64,000 nucleotides of DNA from a bacterium (GTDB lineage Bacteria > Hinthialibacterota > Hinthialibacteria > H5-UNCL2): the NCBI GenBank assembly GCA_015075175.1, contig JABTUV010000010.1:123912-187911 (forward strand), given 5' to 3'. Position 1 is the stretch's first letter, and the number at the start of each line of letters is the position of its first letter. The position numbers and the translations under genes are program-made. Below are positions 63,495-64,000 of the stretch, one piece after another. Under the pieces are notes generated by a model. It worked only from the letters and a program-made list of their open reading frames with translations. It was not told where the DNA came from and ran no database searches.

Positions 63495-64000
63495 GGGACG
63501 CGCGCGTTTTTGCCCGACAGGCTGAGTCGGCGGTTCATTGAGGACCCTATAACAATCGGAACGGCATTCAGCTTCGAGCACCCTGAGCGGGCGCAGGTCC
63601 GCGCTTCGAGGCAAGTGTCGGCCCCGGGGGCCGCAATTCCGCGCACCCGGGGAAGGGGTGAAGCCAGTCGAGATGGCCCGCGTTCCATTGTTCACGCGGT
63701 TGCCCATGAGGGCTTTCGACATGGCTGCCACAAGCGCCGCCCAATGCGGGCCGGTAGTACGCCAAGCCGCCCACAAGCAGAGCCGGGCAGCGGATCAAGC
63801 GGACCGAGGTCCATGATGAAAATGGGGGTTCCGCCCCAAACCTCCGGAGTCTCTCGCATTGTGGGACACCGGAAGGGCGGAAAAGAAGAAAGGCGGAGCG
63901 CGTAACTCCGCCCTTCCGTACGGCCACTTGCGTCGACGCACCGTTTGCTCTCCAACAGAGCCGTATCCTCCGCGCAGGCACGTGACCCTAGACCACGACC
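63495..64000. other. Unassigned 3' end of the window
   Basis: No convincing gene. Frames on both strands are low-complexity or shadow-like. The stretch may be another low-quality patch. A long inverted repeat is present at 63870-63918 and is listed separately. Confidence 0.4.
63870..63918. repeat. Inverted repeat CGGAAGGGCGGA...TCCGCCCTTCCG
   Basis: Perfect 12-base arms at 63870-63881 and 63907-63918 with a purine-rich 25-base loop. It could be a terminator for a gene beyond the window edge, or another dispersed element. No second copy is seen in this window. Confidence 0.75.

Overview
The window is GC-rich bacterial chromosome with no rRNA, tRNA, phage or intact transposase. It suggests an uncultured Gram-negative-type bacterium outside the well-studied phyla. 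Supporting features are a meso-DAP-type MurE, FtsZ together with a full mur/fts set (which argues against Planctomycetes), secreted beta-helix, dockerin and carboxypeptidase-regulatory-domain proteins, and a pseudopilin of the kind seen in candidate phyla such as Sumerlaeota or Hydrogenedentota. That placement is an inference from gene style, not from a marker search.

Layout. 1-2.4 kb: a membrane protein cut by the window edge and a frameshifted DUF58 protein. 2.5-7.4 kb: a secreted beta-helix protein, galK and an M20 peptidase. 7.7-24.1 kb, minus strand: a long division and cell-wall (dcw) cluster, transcribed from a HerA-like ATPase fragment and a STAS protein through rsmH-ftsL-ftsI-murE-murF-mraY-murD-ftsW-murG-murC-ftsQ-ftsA-ftsZ. 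Most junctions are 4-base stop/start overlaps. murB, ddl and mraZ are absent. 24.5-30.5 kb: rsmA and two large secreted carboxypeptidase-regulatory-domain proteins. 30.5-37.2 kb: engB, a dead toxin-antitoxin pair, murQ and an MBL hydrolase, a periplasmic protein, an ExeA-like ATPase, a broken membrane glycosyltransferase and a one-helix protein. 37.2-39.4 kb: a promoter, a probable molybdenum-cofactor riboswitch and moaA-moaD-moaE. 39.4-42.6 kb: a decayed or badly assembled stretch containing a recognisable nadA corpse. 42.6-47.7 kb, minus strand: sucA-sucB and a bactofilin. 47.7-53.5 kb: an arginine operon argB-argD-argF-argC-argG behind a possible arginine leader-peptide attenuator. 53.5-56 kb: a dockerin/CxxCH protein, two small genes and a pseudopilin relic. 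56.1-63.5 kb: a sigma-54-preceded chaperone cluster hsp20-hsp20-hsp20-dnaK-dnaJ(cbpA-type)-clpB.

Two things run through the whole window. First, many intergenic spaces carry dispersed short palindromic repeats of at least six families. They sit directly at gene 3' ends, and in several genes (argC, argG, the dockerin gene, sucA, moaE, the M20 peptidase, the relE relic) the stop codon lies inside the repeat, so some proteins acquire repeat-encoded tails. Second, otherwise clean genes contain sharply bounded patches dense in single-base indels (DUF58 gene, murC, ftsW, argD, argC, hsp20-2 and -3, the N-terminal half of dnaK). In essential, conserved genes this pattern looks more like low-quality consensus than decay, so interruptions should be treated with caution.

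Functionally, the dcw cluster, murQ and bactofilin serve envelope synthesis, recycling and cell shape. The arg operon covers five steps of arginine synthesis (argH and argJ are not here). The moa genes make molybdopterin. The 56-63 kb genes form a disaggregation and refolding system of small heat-shock proteins, DnaK, a J protein and ClpB.
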